Made by a program: the position numbers and the translations under genes
Assembly: GCF_027887165.1 (NCBI RefSeq)
Contig: NC_077233.1
Location: 181,703,358 to 181,767,357 of the forward strand
Direction: 5' to 3'
DNA from: Monodelphis domestica
Lineage: Eukaryota; Chordata; Mammalia; Didelphimorphia; Didelphidae
Length of the DNA: 64,000 bases
Notes under the pieces: generated by a model
The model's input: only the letters and a program-made list of their open reading frames with translations
Told to the model about the DNA's origin: nothing
Databases searched by the model: none
In this document: positions 1 to 12,224 of the stretch, in pieces
Position numbering within the stretch: the stretch's first letter is position 1
Layout: each line of letters starts with the position of its first letter

Positions 1-461
1 TTTCATTGGCATGAAGAATTCAAAAAATCAATGCAGGTTGACATCTGCTCTGCAGCTTGCAGTCATTTTAGAGGCTGTTTCCTGAGTAGTGATGGTTACA
101 TGACTTTACTAGGATCAAACGACTGGAACCCAGGAATTTCTTACTCTAGCCCTCTCTCTCTGTAATGCCATACTGCTTCTATATGCAACGAAATACCATT
201 TCATATTACTAAATGCAATGAGGTCTAGGTCTTTAGAGGTCACATACAGTGGATATGGAGTCAGAGGACCAAGTTCAAATAAAGTTCCTGCAACTTTATT
301 ACTTGTGTGACTTTGGACAAGTTATGATAACTCTCAAATCATCTCCTCATCTCTTAACATATGCCCCCATGGCCTTTCCAACACTTAATTTATACCATCT
401 TTTCTTACACTAACACTGAGAAATAGGCAATTATCCTGATTCTCCAGCTCAGTATCATAAT

Positions 462-705
462 AAATAATAAACAATTCCTACTATGTGACAGACATTCTGC
501 TAAGTGCTTTTATAAGTAATATCTCATTGACCCTCACAATAGAGGAAGGTACTGTTATTATATCTATTTTACAATTCAGGAAACCAAGGCAAAGAGCAGT
601 TAAGTTACTTGCCCAGAGTCACACAACTATTATGTTTTCAAGACTAAAATTCAGTTTTTCCTGACTGTAGTCCTAGTGCTCTATTTAATGGGGTACCTAC
701 CTGCC
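462..705 (-). repeat. MIR-type CORE-SINE copy
   Basis: The plus strand reads as the reverse complement of a MIR-like element: 'ctatgtgacagacattctgc', a 'taatatctcattgaccctca' segment, 'aggaaaccaaggc' and 'acttgcccagagtcacaca'. Subfamily not assigned. Confidence 0.7.
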
Positions 706-861
706 TACGAATAATAGATCATACTAATTATAAATACTGATTGATCACCCTTTAATAAAGGATTGAAGTGACTTACTTAGGCCTACCTACTCAGGAAGTA
801 GTGGGGTGAATATTCAAACCCAGTGCTCTCTTGGGTATTTTCTCTATACCATATCATCTAA

Positions 862-1050
862 GATTATGGAATAATTAGATATGAAGCTATAAGGGATCTC
901 AGATCAAGTCAAATCCACTCATTTGACAGATGAGGAAATTGAGGCTCAGGGAGGCTAAGTGATTTGACCAAGATTATACAGGTAGTAAACATCTGACATA
1001 GGTTTTGAACTCAGTGCTTTTCACTCTAGCTCTAAGATTCCATTTCAAAA
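862..1050 (-). repeat. CORE-SINE copy
   Basis: Reverse complement of a CORE-SINE with the landmarks 'gatgaggaaattgaggctca', 'gtgatttgaccaagattata' and 'aactcagtgctttt'. The beginning resembles the CR1/L3-type tail found on MIR3-like SINEs. Confidence 0.65.
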
Positions 1051-1177
1051 TCCATGATGAGCTCTCATAGGATTCTACTGTACTTTGATAGCTATGTCCA
1101 GAACCTACAGATCAGATATTTTAGTATTTAGACTGTTGCTTTCCAAATTGTTTATTTGCAGTAGATTTTGTACTCTG

Positions 1178-1350
1178 AGATTCATGGAATCATGAATTTA
1201 GAACTAGAAGAGATTTTTTAGGTTATCTAGTCTAAGTCTTATATTTTATAGAAGAGGAGCCTGAAGCTCAAGATGACTTAACCAATGTTATATAGGTAAT
1301 TAAGTGGTAGAAGTGGAATTCAAACTCAGGGCTTCTAATTTGAAATCTAC
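1178..1350 (-). repeat. CORE-SINE copy, diverged
   Basis: Same family layout as the copy at 862: 'gaatttagaactagaagaga', 'ttatctagtctaagtc', 'gacttaaccaatgtta' and 'attcaaactcagggcttcta'. Confidence 0.6.
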
Positions 1351-1762
1351 CATTCTTTCACTTCTTGGGCTACCAAAGACTTCAGGAGAACCAGTAGGTT
1401 TTTTTTTCCCTTTCAGTTGGTCTAGAATTATTTCCTTGTTAACTTTCCTTGCTCAAATTGTGCTATTTGATTACCTGGTCAGCTGCCAGTTTCATCTCAG
1501 AAGTGAGAAGCAACTCATCCAAGTTCTTGGCCCTAGACAGCCATGTTGCTAGCAAAAGCCAGTGCCCCACATGGCAGTCATAAATTGCCACCTAATTAGG
1601 AAATAATTACTTCCCCAAATGTGGCTACATAGATGTAAAATAGTCTCACAAATTGCCGATTAGTTTCATAGCAGTGATGGTAGTATTAGTGCCACTTCAG
1701 TTAATGTAAAATGGGTCTGAAATGGCCAATGTGCTGGAGCTCCCAAACAAGCAATTTTTAAA

Positions 1763-2224
1763 AAAGGGGGGCTAGGAAGGAGGAACAGGAATCAGGAGAT
1801 GGAAAAAGGGGAAGAATGAAGAGGGGAGAGGGAAAGGGAGAGGTAAAAATAATGAGAGGAGAGAGAGGCAGACAGAGATATAGAGAAAGAGGGGGGAGGA
1901 AGAGGGAAGGAAGAGAAAAAAGCATGAGATGAGGAAAGAGAGAGGGAGAACGATGAGAGAGAAGAAATGGAGAGAGTGAGAAAAAGGGAGAAAGGAGGAA
2001 AGAGGCAGAAAGGGCAAGAGAAAGAGGGAGGAGACAGTGACAGAGAGGGAGACAAAGAAAGAGAAACAAAGATGGAGAAAGATGAGAGAGAGGCAGAGAG
2101 AGAAAAAGAGTAAGAGTTAGAGAGAGGGAAGGAGGAAGACAGAATGACAGAGAAAGAGACAGAGTGAGATATAGAGACAAAGATAAGAGAGACAGAGAAA
2201 GAGAGCAGAATGAGAGGAGAGAGC

Positions 2225-2273
<49 letters not shown>
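1763..2273. repeat. Polypurine tract ending in (GA)n
   Basis: About 510 bases are nearly all A and G on the plus strand, with GAGA, GGGAGA and AGACAGAGA blocks. It ends in an uninterrupted (GA)n run at about 2227-2273. Long open frames on both strands here are artefacts of the low complexity (Ser/Leu repeats on one strand, Arg/Glu on the other). Confidence 0.95.
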
Positions 2274-2279
<6 letters not shown>

Positions 2280-2984
2280 CCAGCTACTGGAGAACAAAAA
2301 GTACAGGGCTGTGGCATCTCAGAGAAAAAGGGTTCCCACCTTACTGAGTGATGTACTGTCTTAAATTCTGCCTTGTTCCCTCAACCCCCAGCAAAAAGAA
2401 GAAAAAAAGTCCCATTAGACTCTCTGATCCCAGAAACATTGATTTTTTTTGTCTTTTTCCTTGGTGAACTGGCCAACTGATGGAATGGAATGCTGCTATG
2501 CAGTCTAAAGCATGTATAGGAATATGTGCAGTTGGACTCCCAGGAGGAGATGGAGGGAGAAAACTGCAGCAGCACCTCCTCCCTCCCTCTCCTTCCTGTC
2601 TGTTTGTTGCAAACCATCTCACATGCTGCATTATCCAAAGGAAAATCTCACAAGGAATAAAGGCACACTCAAAGCTAAGGGGCTTCTTGGATGGATACAG
2701 AAAATTTTCCACTGACCTCCAGCTCATCTCAGAAAATAGAAGGTGCCTGAGAGGAAATAAATATCCCCTTCCACAAAGTATGCCCTGGTTTGGGGTTGGC
2801 TAGGAATAAGTCTCAAGCCATAAAAAGGGCCTACATCCTGGTTTGGGAGCTTCTTTCATTCCATCTCATTGGAGAAGAGAAGAAATTTCTCTGAAGCCTT
2901 CCTTACAATGTGATTGGAAGTCAATGTTGTTGAGCAAGCCTTAAGAAATAATTTTCATTGACTGATTGTGGACTTCCTACTATG

Positions 2985-3095
2985 AACTAATTTTGTAGAA
3001 GTTAATCAACATGCATATATTAAGTGCTTATTATATACCAGATATCCTAAGCACTGAGGATACAAAAAAACCTAAAATAAAACAAAAAGAAGGCT
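2985..3095 (+). repeat. Head fragment of an unclassified dispersed repeat
   Basis: Contains 'tattaagtgcttattatata', 'ccagatatcctaagcactga' and 'ggatacaaa'. Related heads occur at 43310, 47190, 58680 and 62065. The motif is common in old mammalian interspersed repeats and I do not assign a family. Confidence 0.5.
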
Positions 3096-3510
3096 TGCAT
3101 GGAGCAACCCCAGTTTATTAGTAGCAACACCATTCAGGGAAAGAAAGAACTTGGAATTAGACCTTGAAGGACATTGTCATCCTTTTTGGCAAGTGTATTG
3201 CCTATTTCCCTACTTGAGTCCTGACACCAGCCTTCACTCAGGGTTTACTTAATGTGTGTTTCTCCTTCCCCTATTGTATATGAATAGAATAATTTCAGCC
3301 TAGCCTTGCCACTGACTCATTTTATGTCAGTAAGTCACTTTGGGACCTGAGTTTTCCCAACAGTGGCTCTAACAGTCCATCATTCTATGGTGTCTCCTGA
3401 TCCAGAATGACTGCTTGGTACTGTCTTTCTGATTTATAGTCAACACCAGCCCCAGCGAGCATTCTAGTTATGAACTAGAATTTAGAGCTGGAGCAGAACT
3501 TAGGGAGGAT

Positions 3511-3690
3511 GATGGACTAGAGTACCAGACCAAGTAATGGGAAAGAGAGATGCAAATCTTGTTTTTGCATTTATTAGCTGATTGACTGTGGAAGATTCCT
3601 TAAATTCTCTGGATTTCTCCACTTGTAAAAGAAAGGATTTGAATTAGATGAACTGTAAGATCCATTATAACTCTAAATATAGGACTATAC
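3511..3690 (+). repeat. CORE-SINE copy
   Basis: Plus-strand order: 'agctgattgactgtgg', 'cttaaattctctggatttct', 'cacttgtaaaag', 'gaattagatgaactgtaaga', 'ccattataactctaaat'. This is the usual CORE plus CR1/L3-like tail arrangement. Confidence 0.6.
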
Positions 3691-3696
3691 AGTACA

Positions 3697-4015
3697 GTCC
3701 CTTGATTTGTAGATGAAGAAACTGGGGCCAAGACAGAGGAATTGGGTAATAACAGAACTTAGGTCTTCTGACAGCATATTCAGGCCACTTCTTTTTTTAA
3801 CCCCTGCCTTGTATCTTAGAATTAAGAGAAATATCAGTTCCAAGGCAGAAGAACAGTAAAGGCTAGGCAATTGGAGTTGTGACTTCCTCAGGGTAACATA
3901 GCTAGTGGGTATCTAAGGCTAGACCCGAATCAAGGATCCTCCATCTTTAAGTCTGGCTCTCTGTCCCCCTGAGACATCTAATTGCCCCTTAGTGATCTTT
4001 TCACTATCATATTAT
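3697..4015 (-). repeat. CORE-SINE copy interrupted by a younger SINE
   Basis: A reversed CORE-SINE fragment ('gatgaagaaactggggccaa', 'acttaggtcttctgacagca') runs to about 3790, and its expected end ('tttcactatcatatt') resumes after 3988. The tRNA-type SINE at 3792-3988 sits between them. I did not find an exact target-site duplication. Confidence 0.45.
3792..3988 (-). repeat. tRNA-headed marsupial SINE, diverged
   Basis: The reversed element starts with a T-run and 'aacccctgcc', then 'atatcagttccaaggcagaa', 'ggctaggcaattgg' and 'taattgcccctt'. The layout matches the better-preserved copies at 39866 and 44651. Confidence 0.6.
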
Positions 4016-4929
4016 TTGGTTCTGGATCAATGTGGCTGCCCATAAGAGAATGTTAGCAATAATTATATTTAAAACTTGTGCCTGTTCTGATTAGGATGAT
4101 AGAATCCAGGGGCTATGTGATACCCTCAAAAGGATCAAGTTTGGAAATAACCTAGATCACAGAGGTAGAAAGGGTTTGATCCAGTTTGGGAATGTAAAGG
4201 CTGTCTTTTTTTCTAGAAAAATGAGTATGGTGATTTGAACAGGGAACCAAATAGCCACATTCTCAGAGAGTTCTGAGATGGACAATACATAAACAGCCAA
4301 GCTATCCCCAGGGATGAAAAGTTTGCAATTTTGTTTAGGTTGGTTCCAATCTTTTAAAAGTGTGTATTATGCGATTCAAAAGGCGACCACCATGTCAGCA
4401 GATTTACAAGTAATAGGAAAGCCTTGGGTGGGAAAAGGACATACAAAACTTATTTTACCTGACTCAGCCTGATAATCTTTGGTGGTATTCAGGGCTACAA
4501 AAAAAAAGCTAGAATTTCTTTAGTCAGACCTTCAGAACCTATAGAGTCCATCTCTAACCTTTCTTGTTCCTCTCCTTACACTTTTTGGAGAAGTTATTCC
4601 CAGAATGTGAGTGGAAAAGAAAATATGCTCCAGATATTACTGGTTGGTGAATGATGTGGTCTTGATTGCACCAACCCATAGAATTCTCTAAGGTCTCCTT
4701 CAATGAAATCTGTGACCACTCAAAACAGTCTGTTCAGCCTAACAATTCACATGGGAAATATTAAATGTATGAAGAATACCTGTTATCCAAACTATGATTT
4801 GCAGTTGCATGGACCATGCATTGCATTGATTTATCAGTACATGAATCTATGGCTGCCATTTTGTAAATGCCTTTTCTTTGCTTTAACTCCCCAAAATGTG
4901 TATTGCCCAATTTGGATATAAATTCAGAA

Positions 4930-5012
4930 GCTATTTCACTTTGATAAATGTATCCCCAGTGCCTAGGACAGCATATGACATAGAATATGCACTTTACAAA
5001 TACTTGATTGAT
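4930..5012 (+). repeat. L2-like LINE 3' end
   Basis: 'tatccccagtgcctaggaca', 'atagaatatgcactttacaa' and 'atacttgattgatgg' follow the L2 3'-end pattern (cited as last item, becoming a T-G-A rich tail). Confidence 0.5.
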
Positions 5013-5946
5013 GGGCTGTGAGCTGGGCTCTTAATTGTAAAGGCAAAAGAGAACAAGAGAATCGAAATTTGGAGGAATGTGGAGTGATCTTCCATTTTTG
5101 TATGATGCAGAAATTCATCTTTTTAATGCTATTCTTCTGGTGATGTAACTATGACTTGTAATACCTAAAAAATTCATAATTGCCAGTAATCAAAGCTCAA
5201 AGGAGAACATCATGGTGGATATAAGTAGTCTATAGCATTTGACAAGAATGATTTTCATGTAAGAAGTGGCATAAAATTATTTAAGAAATATACAGTCATA
5301 CAAGGAGGCGGGCTAGTTAAAGAGCAAAGGTAAGAGATAACATCTGGCTAGCCCAAGTGGTGTCTTAGTATTGATGCATTGTAGGCTATGGGCATGCCCA
5401 TATGTATTGCAAGGAAGAAGGAGGTTGGAGGGAGAAGATAGGATTTCAAAGGAGAAGTTCCTAATCTATGGCAGGGTTAGAAGGTTAAAGAGAAAGTCTC
5501 CAGCTTGTAGAACAAGCTATAGGGGTTTGGTACTGCTGATAGACTGTCAGCCTGTGCTGTGTAGGTAGTTTTCATTGATAACATGAAATCTGGTAGTTCC
5601 CAGACATATAAAACTTCCAATTACAAGCAATACCCTGCTTTCTGAAAACAAGTGGATTCTTTATTCCATCCTGTCCATATTTGCCACCACTGAGAATAGT
5701 CTTCAAGAAAAAAAAGGAGACAAGGGAAGGTCTTGGCCCTCAACTGAACCAGAACCAGGATAAGAAGTGCCAACATGTATCTTTGCCTTGTGTTTGACAA
5801 ATGTATTCCTGTAAGCTAAGTCAAGCTATTATTTGATAAGCCCTTTAACTGTGTTGGGTCAGCGATTTACACTATCTTGATACCTGAGGTTAGGCTGGCT
5901 GCCTCCAATCAACCCACTGGGACCACAGACTATCAAACAATCTAGA

Positions 5947-6315
5947 ATAGGCGTTCTTAGCCCTATGTTCTATTGACATTTAAAAAATATTCTCATAGGA
6001 GGCAGCTGGGTGGCTTAGTGCATTGAGAGCCAAGCCCAGTGATGGGAGATCCTGGGTTCAAATCTGGCCTCAGAAACTTCCTAGCTGTGAGACCCTGAGC
6101 AAGTTATTTAACCCCCATTGTCATCAATACACAGTATTGATTCTAAGATGGAAGGTAAGGGTTTTAAAAAATTATTCTGATCACTAATTCAATACAATTG
6201 GTTTTCTGAGTATTATGCATTTTATTTTATACATTTAATAATATTATTCAGAGAAGGGGTTCATGGATTTCAGCAGATTGCTAAAGGGACCCAAGATATC
6301 AAAGGCAAAGACCTC
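5947..6315 (+). mobile_element. Non-autonomous DNA-transposon-like element (family 1), split by a SINE
   Basis: Left piece 5947-5999 starts 'gcgttcttagccctatgttc'. Right piece 6171-6315 holds 'gcattttattttatacattt', 'gagaaggggttcatggattt' and 'gattgctaaagggaccc'. The same order of blocks recurs at 9815 and 49655, and reversed at 10608 and 58113. Ends of the form 'gttcttaacc' and its complement point to short inverted termini, as in hAT-derived elements. The SINE at 6001-6170 divides it. Confidence 0.6.
6001..6170 (+). repeat. tRNA-headed marsupial SINE
   Basis: It starts 'ggcagctgggtggcttagtg', has the B-box-like 'gggttcaaatc', then 'ttcctagctgtgagaccctg', and ends 'gaaggtaagggttttaaaa'. It is inserted into the family 1 DNA element and is therefore the younger of the two. 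Confidence 0.85.
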
Positions 6316-6594
6316 TTGAGCATTGATTTAATCTCTAAAGAATTTGGGATAAGTCTTAAATAAGAATTAAATAGCATAAGAAAGTATAGATGGGTTGTGA
6401 ATGAATCATTAGTAGGAATAGCCATATTAATGGGATCCAGTCTCTACCAAAATGTTAAAATACTCTCACTTACACAAAATGGATGCTAGTACTCATTGTT
6501 CTCTGCTACTTACTAGCTAACTTCTCACCCATAAAATTAGAATTATTGTGATTACTTATGTTAAACGTTGATTAGGACACTATAAATGGTAAAG

Positions 6595-6795
6595 CAGTAG
6601 TGTCAAACTCGAATAGCAGTGGATCCCTGTGGGGCTGCCATCTGTCCAGTGTTAATACCCCTGCTCTAAGGTACTATATAATCGCATGAATGGCCAGAAC
6701 TAGATTATGATGTAATTGGGACATATTTAACAACATAAATAAAAATACAATAGAAAACCTACAGTGTTAATATTTGAAGGAACTGGTCTAAGGTC
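6595..6795 (+). mobile_element. Non-autonomous hAT-like element (family 2)
   Basis: It starts 'agtgtcaaactcgaatagca', with 'ctgtggggctgcc', 'gattatgatgtaattgggac', 'atatttaacaacataaataa' and 'agtgttaatatttg'. A second copy lies at 31755-31940. Family placement is by my recollection of marsupial hAT-derived elements that begin and end with 'gtgtcaaact' and its complement. Confidence 0.55.
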
Positions 6796-7541
6796 ACCGA
6801 GTTATAAAGGGAAATCATCACATGGAGGTCAACCTTCTGGTGATGAATCTCTGAGAATTTAGAAGAGCCTTCAGATGACAAATAAGATCGCCTTTCACTT
6901 TGTTCATATTTGAGGCTTTTCCATCCTAGTAGAACCTGTCAGACCTGATTTCTATAATTAGTACTTTGAACATCTTTCATTGTCATCTCCAAGGACTTAA
7001 TTCCTGCCCCAGAGCTGACTTGCAAACATCATTGTATGTTTTGCAATGAAGGGTCATTCTGAGCAAATGTGGGCAAAGGGTTTTCCATAGCTTCATGTGC
7101 ATTGGCACATGGGATGGTGGTCCTCTTACACTCTAAGGACCATGTTAGAATCCCATCCCCAGCCCTCTCCCAGAGGAGGCACAAACACATTTTGAAAGCT
7201 CATTCTCAGGTACAATGAGTTGGGGGAATGAAGACACAACGTTTTCATCAAGAAGTACCTCTTAGCAGCACCAGAGGATTAGAATTGAGCCCCAGAGACC
7301 AGTGGGACTTTTCAACTGCCTCAGCTATCTCTTCCTGAGCCAAGACCAGGGACTCCCATGCCTAGCTTTTTCTCTAACCCAGCTTCCCCTAAACATCCCC
7401 AGGGAACCATGAGAAAAAGAAAAGAAAAATAATATAATTCTTCCTTTTAAAAAATCCCAAATGTATCTTTCATGAAGAACATAATTAAAGGAAAGCACAC
7501 CATTCCATTTCTCCTTTTCATATCAATTGGCAGAAAGTGTC

Positions 7542-7547
7542 TTTATT
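7542..7547 (-). promoter_or_regulatory. GRIN2A: Candidate distal poly(A) signal AATAAA
   Basis: The minus strand reads AATAAAGACAC, with a GT-rich stretch 'TGGTGTGCTTTC' about 40 bases downstream at about 7491-7503. This is the spacing expected for a working poly(A) site. Below it the sequence turns into ordinary intergenic repeats, so I take it as the most distal GRIN2A end. Confidence 0.5.
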
Positions 7548-8819
7548 AGAAAAATGAAATTTTCACGTATTTACATTTTTTACACCATATTACTTGGCAC
7601 CTTTGTTTTCTGCAATAGTTATATACATTTTAATTTCATTTCACACAGACATTCCAAACCCCATTCCTTAAACATTGTCTACACATTGAACAAAAATGGA
7701 GAACACAATACAGGAAGACACACCCGGAGTAGATATATTTTTCTATCATAAAAATTTTATGCAAACATATAATTTTATAGATATGCTCGAAAATATCTAT
7801 ACATTATTAGCATTTCTTCATGCAGAGGATAAAACATAATAGGGATGTAGCCATCTACCAGTGAAAATAAAAACATTACAGAGAACACAAATTGGCTGTG
7901 ATGTGGGTAGGACTGAAGAAAATCTAGTTATTGACATAGAGTTTGACATGTATTGGAATATGACTGTGTTTGGAAAACCTATACTAAGCAGCTTTATAAC
8001 AAAACAATTCTACCTGGATAAGAAAAACGGGCCTGCACTTAAGTTTTTAAAAGCAATTTAAAAAATTTAGTCCTATTTTCATTCACTTGCTAGTGGGCTA
8101 TCCATCAACTTATTAATTAGACAACTAAGTCAGAGTGCAACTACCAATGCTTTATTTATTCATTCTTCCCTCATTTGAGAAAGCTTTATCATTTTTCCCA
8201 ATTAGCTTCCTCTAAAAAATTAAACAAACCAAAAATATTTAAAACCACAGATTTATGCACTCAGACATTTCTGACCACTTCAGATAGGAGCTTCAGATAG
8301 ATGACAATTGTCAAACTTCAGTGAGTTCTTCCTGGGGATAATCTGGTAGTGATCATTTTATAAATGTTTTCTGTTCCTGGAGAGAAGAAAATCAATTGTT
8401 TTGAAGTTTAAAACCCCTAGTACAGTAAGCCAGTTTCTTCTGTTGAATAAACTCTTAGAATAATAAATTTAGGCACCTTTGCAAGTTGCATTCATATTTG
8501 CAGGTCAGTTAGGATCTACCTAGAAATTGTCCCCCTGTGGTCCTATAATGACCACCTAGAAACAGAACCCAGGTCATCCGGGCTCCAAAGGACAGCTCTC
8601 TATCCACTACTACATATTACTTATATGTGTCAGACCATTCACAGCAATTTCTTGGGAATATGTTGCTAATTCCCCTCTCCTTTCCTTAGGGAGGGACAGG
8701 TGATTGTCAGTTAACCTTTCTTTCTGAAAGGTTTGGGAAAGCAATAGTATAAGGAACAACAGAGAAGAATTGCCTCCCATTCCCTATTGCCCCCTCCCTC
8801 TAAAAATCTATAAAAACTC

Positions 8820-8825
8820 TTTATT
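8820..8825 (-). promoter_or_regulatory. GRIN2A: Candidate poly(A) signal AATAAA
   Basis: The minus strand reads AATAAAGAGTTTTTATAG, followed by a G-rich segment (AGAGGGAGGGGGC) within about 30 bases. Possible alternative 3' end. Confidence 0.3.
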
Positions 8826-9597
8826 AAAAACTTTCTGGATCAGACCCAACATCTAGGTCTGAGTCATCCACTTCTTAGCTGGAAGAATTTCCTTTGTGGT
8901 CATAGCTCTAATATTATGTCCATAAACCTAATAAACCTGAGCTATTTGTAATAAAATACATTCAAAAATCAATAATGCTCATTTACTTGAATTTGCTTTA
9001 CAGAGAATAAAATAATTCAATAAGTGCTTATTTGGTAATATAGAAAATTCAATTGAATTCAAAGTTCAGATTTCACTACTCCCTATTCTCTCTACCCCTC
9101 TTTAAAATGTTTTTCATGGCAAAGCAATACAACGCTTTCATGTTTTTGGACCTTTACTGCTCTCTCAGATACCAATATATTCTTATTTGAGTCCCTTGAA
9201 AGCTTAGAATTGCAAAATGTCAGCTGAATGAGAGGGGTCCAAAGTGCCATAGGAAAGACATTTGTGAGCTAGAAGACAATTAACTTTATTAACTTAAAGT
9301 GCCAGGCGTGCTCTCAGCTATGTACTATTTTAATATCTTTTTGAAGGGTCATCCTAAAAACCCCTTCCAAAGACAGACAAGAATTAGCTCAAAAGCTTTA
9401 AGGTCTGTGACTACAGATTATGGAAAATGTCCAAGGTCTGCAAAAAAATGAAAATGCATTATTTCTCTTTGTTGTAAGAAATGGCTCACTGGGCAGGGGA
9501 AGGAGGGAGGGATACATATATATAATGTGATATAAAACCAAAACTAATCAGTAAAAACAAAGCAAACAAAACACCACCACAATTTACAAAAAGAATA

Positions 9598-9603
9598 TTT
9601 ATT
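9598..9603 (-). promoter_or_regulatory. GRIN2A: Candidate proximal poly(A) signal AATAAA
   Basis: The minus strand reads AATAAATATTC, then 'TTGTGGTGGTGTTTTG' about 15-35 bases on. This is the best GT-rich downstream element of the candidates that I saw. It would give a 3' UTR of about 8.75 kb. Confidence 0.4.
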
Positions 9604-9814
9604 ATATCATTATGATCCCGGGGCCCTGAGAGATCATTGAATTCTGACTTGTTTGGTTGCTACCAGTGTTGGATACTTTTTCTGATTTCTAATCCAAATA
9701 TGGGTTAGAAGGAAAAGTCTGCTTTAAGGTAAAGCAGTGGATTTCTCTACCCAGCTATTACTTACTATTGGTTTCATTTGCATGCAACTCCAGAGATAAA
9801 ACTTTAGGGCAAGA

Positions 9815-9998
9815 GTTCTTAACTTGGGTTCTGTGATTTTTTTTTAATTAATAACTGCATTTCAATATAAATTGATTTTATTTGCAATCCTATGATTTTA
9901 TTTTATGTATTTGTAAACATTGTTCTGAGAAGAGGTCCAGAGGCTTCAACAGACTGCCAAAAGGTCCATGACACAAACTAAGGCTAAGAATTCGTGTT
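9815..9998 (+). mobile_element. DNA-transposon-like element (family 1) in the 3' UTR
   Basis: 'gagttcttaacttgggttct', 'ttgcaatcctatgattttat', 'gttctgagaagaggtccaga' and 'gactgccaaaaggtccatga' then 'aaggctaagaattc'. The ends are imperfect inverted copies of each other. It lies antisense in the GRIN2A 3' UTR if the distal poly(A) site is used. Confidence 0.65.
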
Positions 9999-10607
9999 TG
10001 AGGAGGTAAGTTATACTTTTGAATATAAAATATGAGCACAATTATTTCTTCCAATATACTCAGAAGAGTCTTCCTATATTATAACCTCAAGAACAGGTAC
10101 TCAAAGTAGAAGTTGAATAAAAGTTGCCCTAATATTTATAAATGATTTTTACTCCCATCTAACAAAACAAAATATTTTCTTCCACTAAGGGGGAAATGAC
10201 GGCCTTTATTGTTTATATGAGATAGCACTACAGAACTCATTGCATTTTCCATCCATGAGATGCTTACTCCTTCCCGATTTCATTGGAGCTATTTGGTTTG
10301 ATAATAAAGGACTTTCATGTTCTCAGTTCCATTATTTGGAAATTAACTATTAGTCAACTCTTGTCTCTCTGTGGGAAGAGCCAGACCTTCACAATGCAAT
10401 AATGTTCAAAGGGAACAAACTAAGCAAACATTCTCAAGGTAAATTTTAATCCTCAAGCTAGAAAAGTTAAGATACTGAGGTACATAAGTGTTGTCAACCT
10501 TGAAGAGAGAATAAATCACTACCTGCCCTCAGCATGTCTGATAATACAGTCACCTTTTGATCACATGTGTAATAAACGGGTTCCATTATACTTGCATCAT
10601 GGAGAAT

Positions 10608-10797
10608 CCAATCGTTCTTAACATCTACATTGGGGATTCATTACCTCTTTTGTGTCATGTCATGAAGCCTGCAGGCCCCCTTCTCAGAATAGCTTTTTAA
10701 AAATTACATAGAATTAAGAAAAGAAATGTTTTATATATCTTAACCTGGAGTCCATGAACTATATATAACTATATGTTTGGGTTAAGAATCTCTGAAC
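10608..10797 (-). mobile_element. DNA-transposon-like element (family 1), reversed, in the 3' UTR
   Basis: 'tcgttcttaacatctacatt', 'tcttttgtgtcatgtcatga', 'cccccttctcagaatagc' and final 'gggttaagaatctctg'. This is the reverse orientation of the 9815 copy. The two copies lie about 610 bases apart. Confidence 0.55.
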
Positions 10798-12224
10798 AAA
10801 ATAAAGAAGAGAAAATCATTCATAAATATAGTAATCTTTCAGGGATGTCCATTGCTGGTTGAAAGAAATGGAGATGGAGAGGAATAGATTAGTGTCTTTG
10901 TTTGTGGGAGGAGGAAAGGATCTCCTTTTACATGTGTATGTATGGATTACTATATATATATATGTACATTTAAGTTAAGAAGTTAGACCAAAGTTCTGTG
11001 GACAAAGAGAAAAAATGTTAGCAAGAGGGAAACATGAATCTTGTACAGGAATTGTGTCCTTCACCCTCATCCCCAGCCTTGGGACCCAGAGAAGGGAGGC
11101 TAAGATGAAGAGCAGTGAGCAATGGGGATGGGAGAATTAATAACAGTCTTCAAGTCTCTGCCGGGATAGTGAATGGTTATGCTAAGTATAGGAGATTCAA
11201 GACATAACAAGCAAGATATTCAGAGGTTAAAATGTATACAGACTTCCTGACCACACAGATTATAAGACAATGGGACACATATACAAGAATCCTGGGATCT
11301 CCTTGTCTGAATTGTTTAGAAGAAAATAGGGAATCAAGAGTAGAGTTATCTTTTAGGCATTCTCCAAAACAGGACCCTCCCTTCTCATCTTAGAGCATTA
11401 TGATTAAATATTTGTTGACAAAATGCCCACAATACCAGCTGCTGACAAGTAAGAAATCCATCACTCCAGAATGCACAGGAAAAAAAAAAACAAAAACAAA
11501 AAAATCAACCACCCTTTCTTCATAACATGAAGCATTAACTTTTGAAAATGCCTCCCAATGGACAAAGCTATAAAATCCCTTGGCAGTTCCTAGAATGTTC
11601 CTTTTTAAGGGTCATCCCTGCACCCCATCCCTTTTATTTTTCTCCAGGGAACTGGTTAATCGTTTTATCTATCACCTGCTGCAACTATAGGCACTTAGGT
11701 CCCATTCAAAAGTTTATTCCTTTTAACACCCTCCTCCACAACATTCATACACTCATCTACCAAACATGATTTTCACATTATCGAAGAGGAAAAAAGAAAG
11801 TGCGTTCAGAAAGTACTGTTTCATGGACTTGGCCTCATCCTTTCTTATTGTCCAACTGATCAAGGAAGTTCATTTCTCTCTTCAAATCAGGTGCCATAAG
11901 GCAAGAGTGGAAAAAAGAAATCATTTGGTTTACTTGAGTGGAAATGTAGCATCCCTGATTGGTTGGGCAAGAGTAGGCAAAAATACTGTGGCAGATTGAA
12001 ATTTTCTATAAATCACTCCTATACTGTAAATTATTTCCAGGAAGCCGAAAATCTTCTGAAGGGTGAATGAAGTTTCTAACCTGATCATCTGATTCCAAGG
12101 AAGTAACTTAGATGCTAGAGTAATTTATCTGTCTGGAACAGAACTCAGAAATTTTATGATGCTTCCAGGCCTTAACCATTGTGGGACTGGTTTTCAATCA
12201 TTGTACTTTTCTTATACTTAGTTC

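Larger units (their letters stand above)
1..7529. other. Intergenic region downstream of GRIN2A
   Basis: I see no protein-coding gene here. Open reading frames are short or lie in simple repeats. The stretch holds CORE-SINE copies (462-705, 862-1050, 1178-1350, 3511-3790), a purine tract (1763-2273), two tRNA-type SINEs (3792-3988, 6001-6170), an L2-like tail and two DNA-transposon-like elements. The parts 2280-2980, 4020-4920, 5015-5940 and 6800-7480 hold no repeat or gene that I recognise. In human the DNA 3' of GRIN2A is a gene-poor interval, which fits. Confidence 0.6.

Noticed and set aside
1758-2364. Long overlapping reading frames on both strands
   Set aside because: They come from the purine-rich tract and (GA)n. 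The proteins are Ser/Leu or Arg/Glu repeats.
11953-11959. miR-125b-type seed match (TCAGGGA on the minus strand) in the 3' UTR
   Set aside because: A seven-base match in over 10 kb is expected by chance, and conservation could not be tested.
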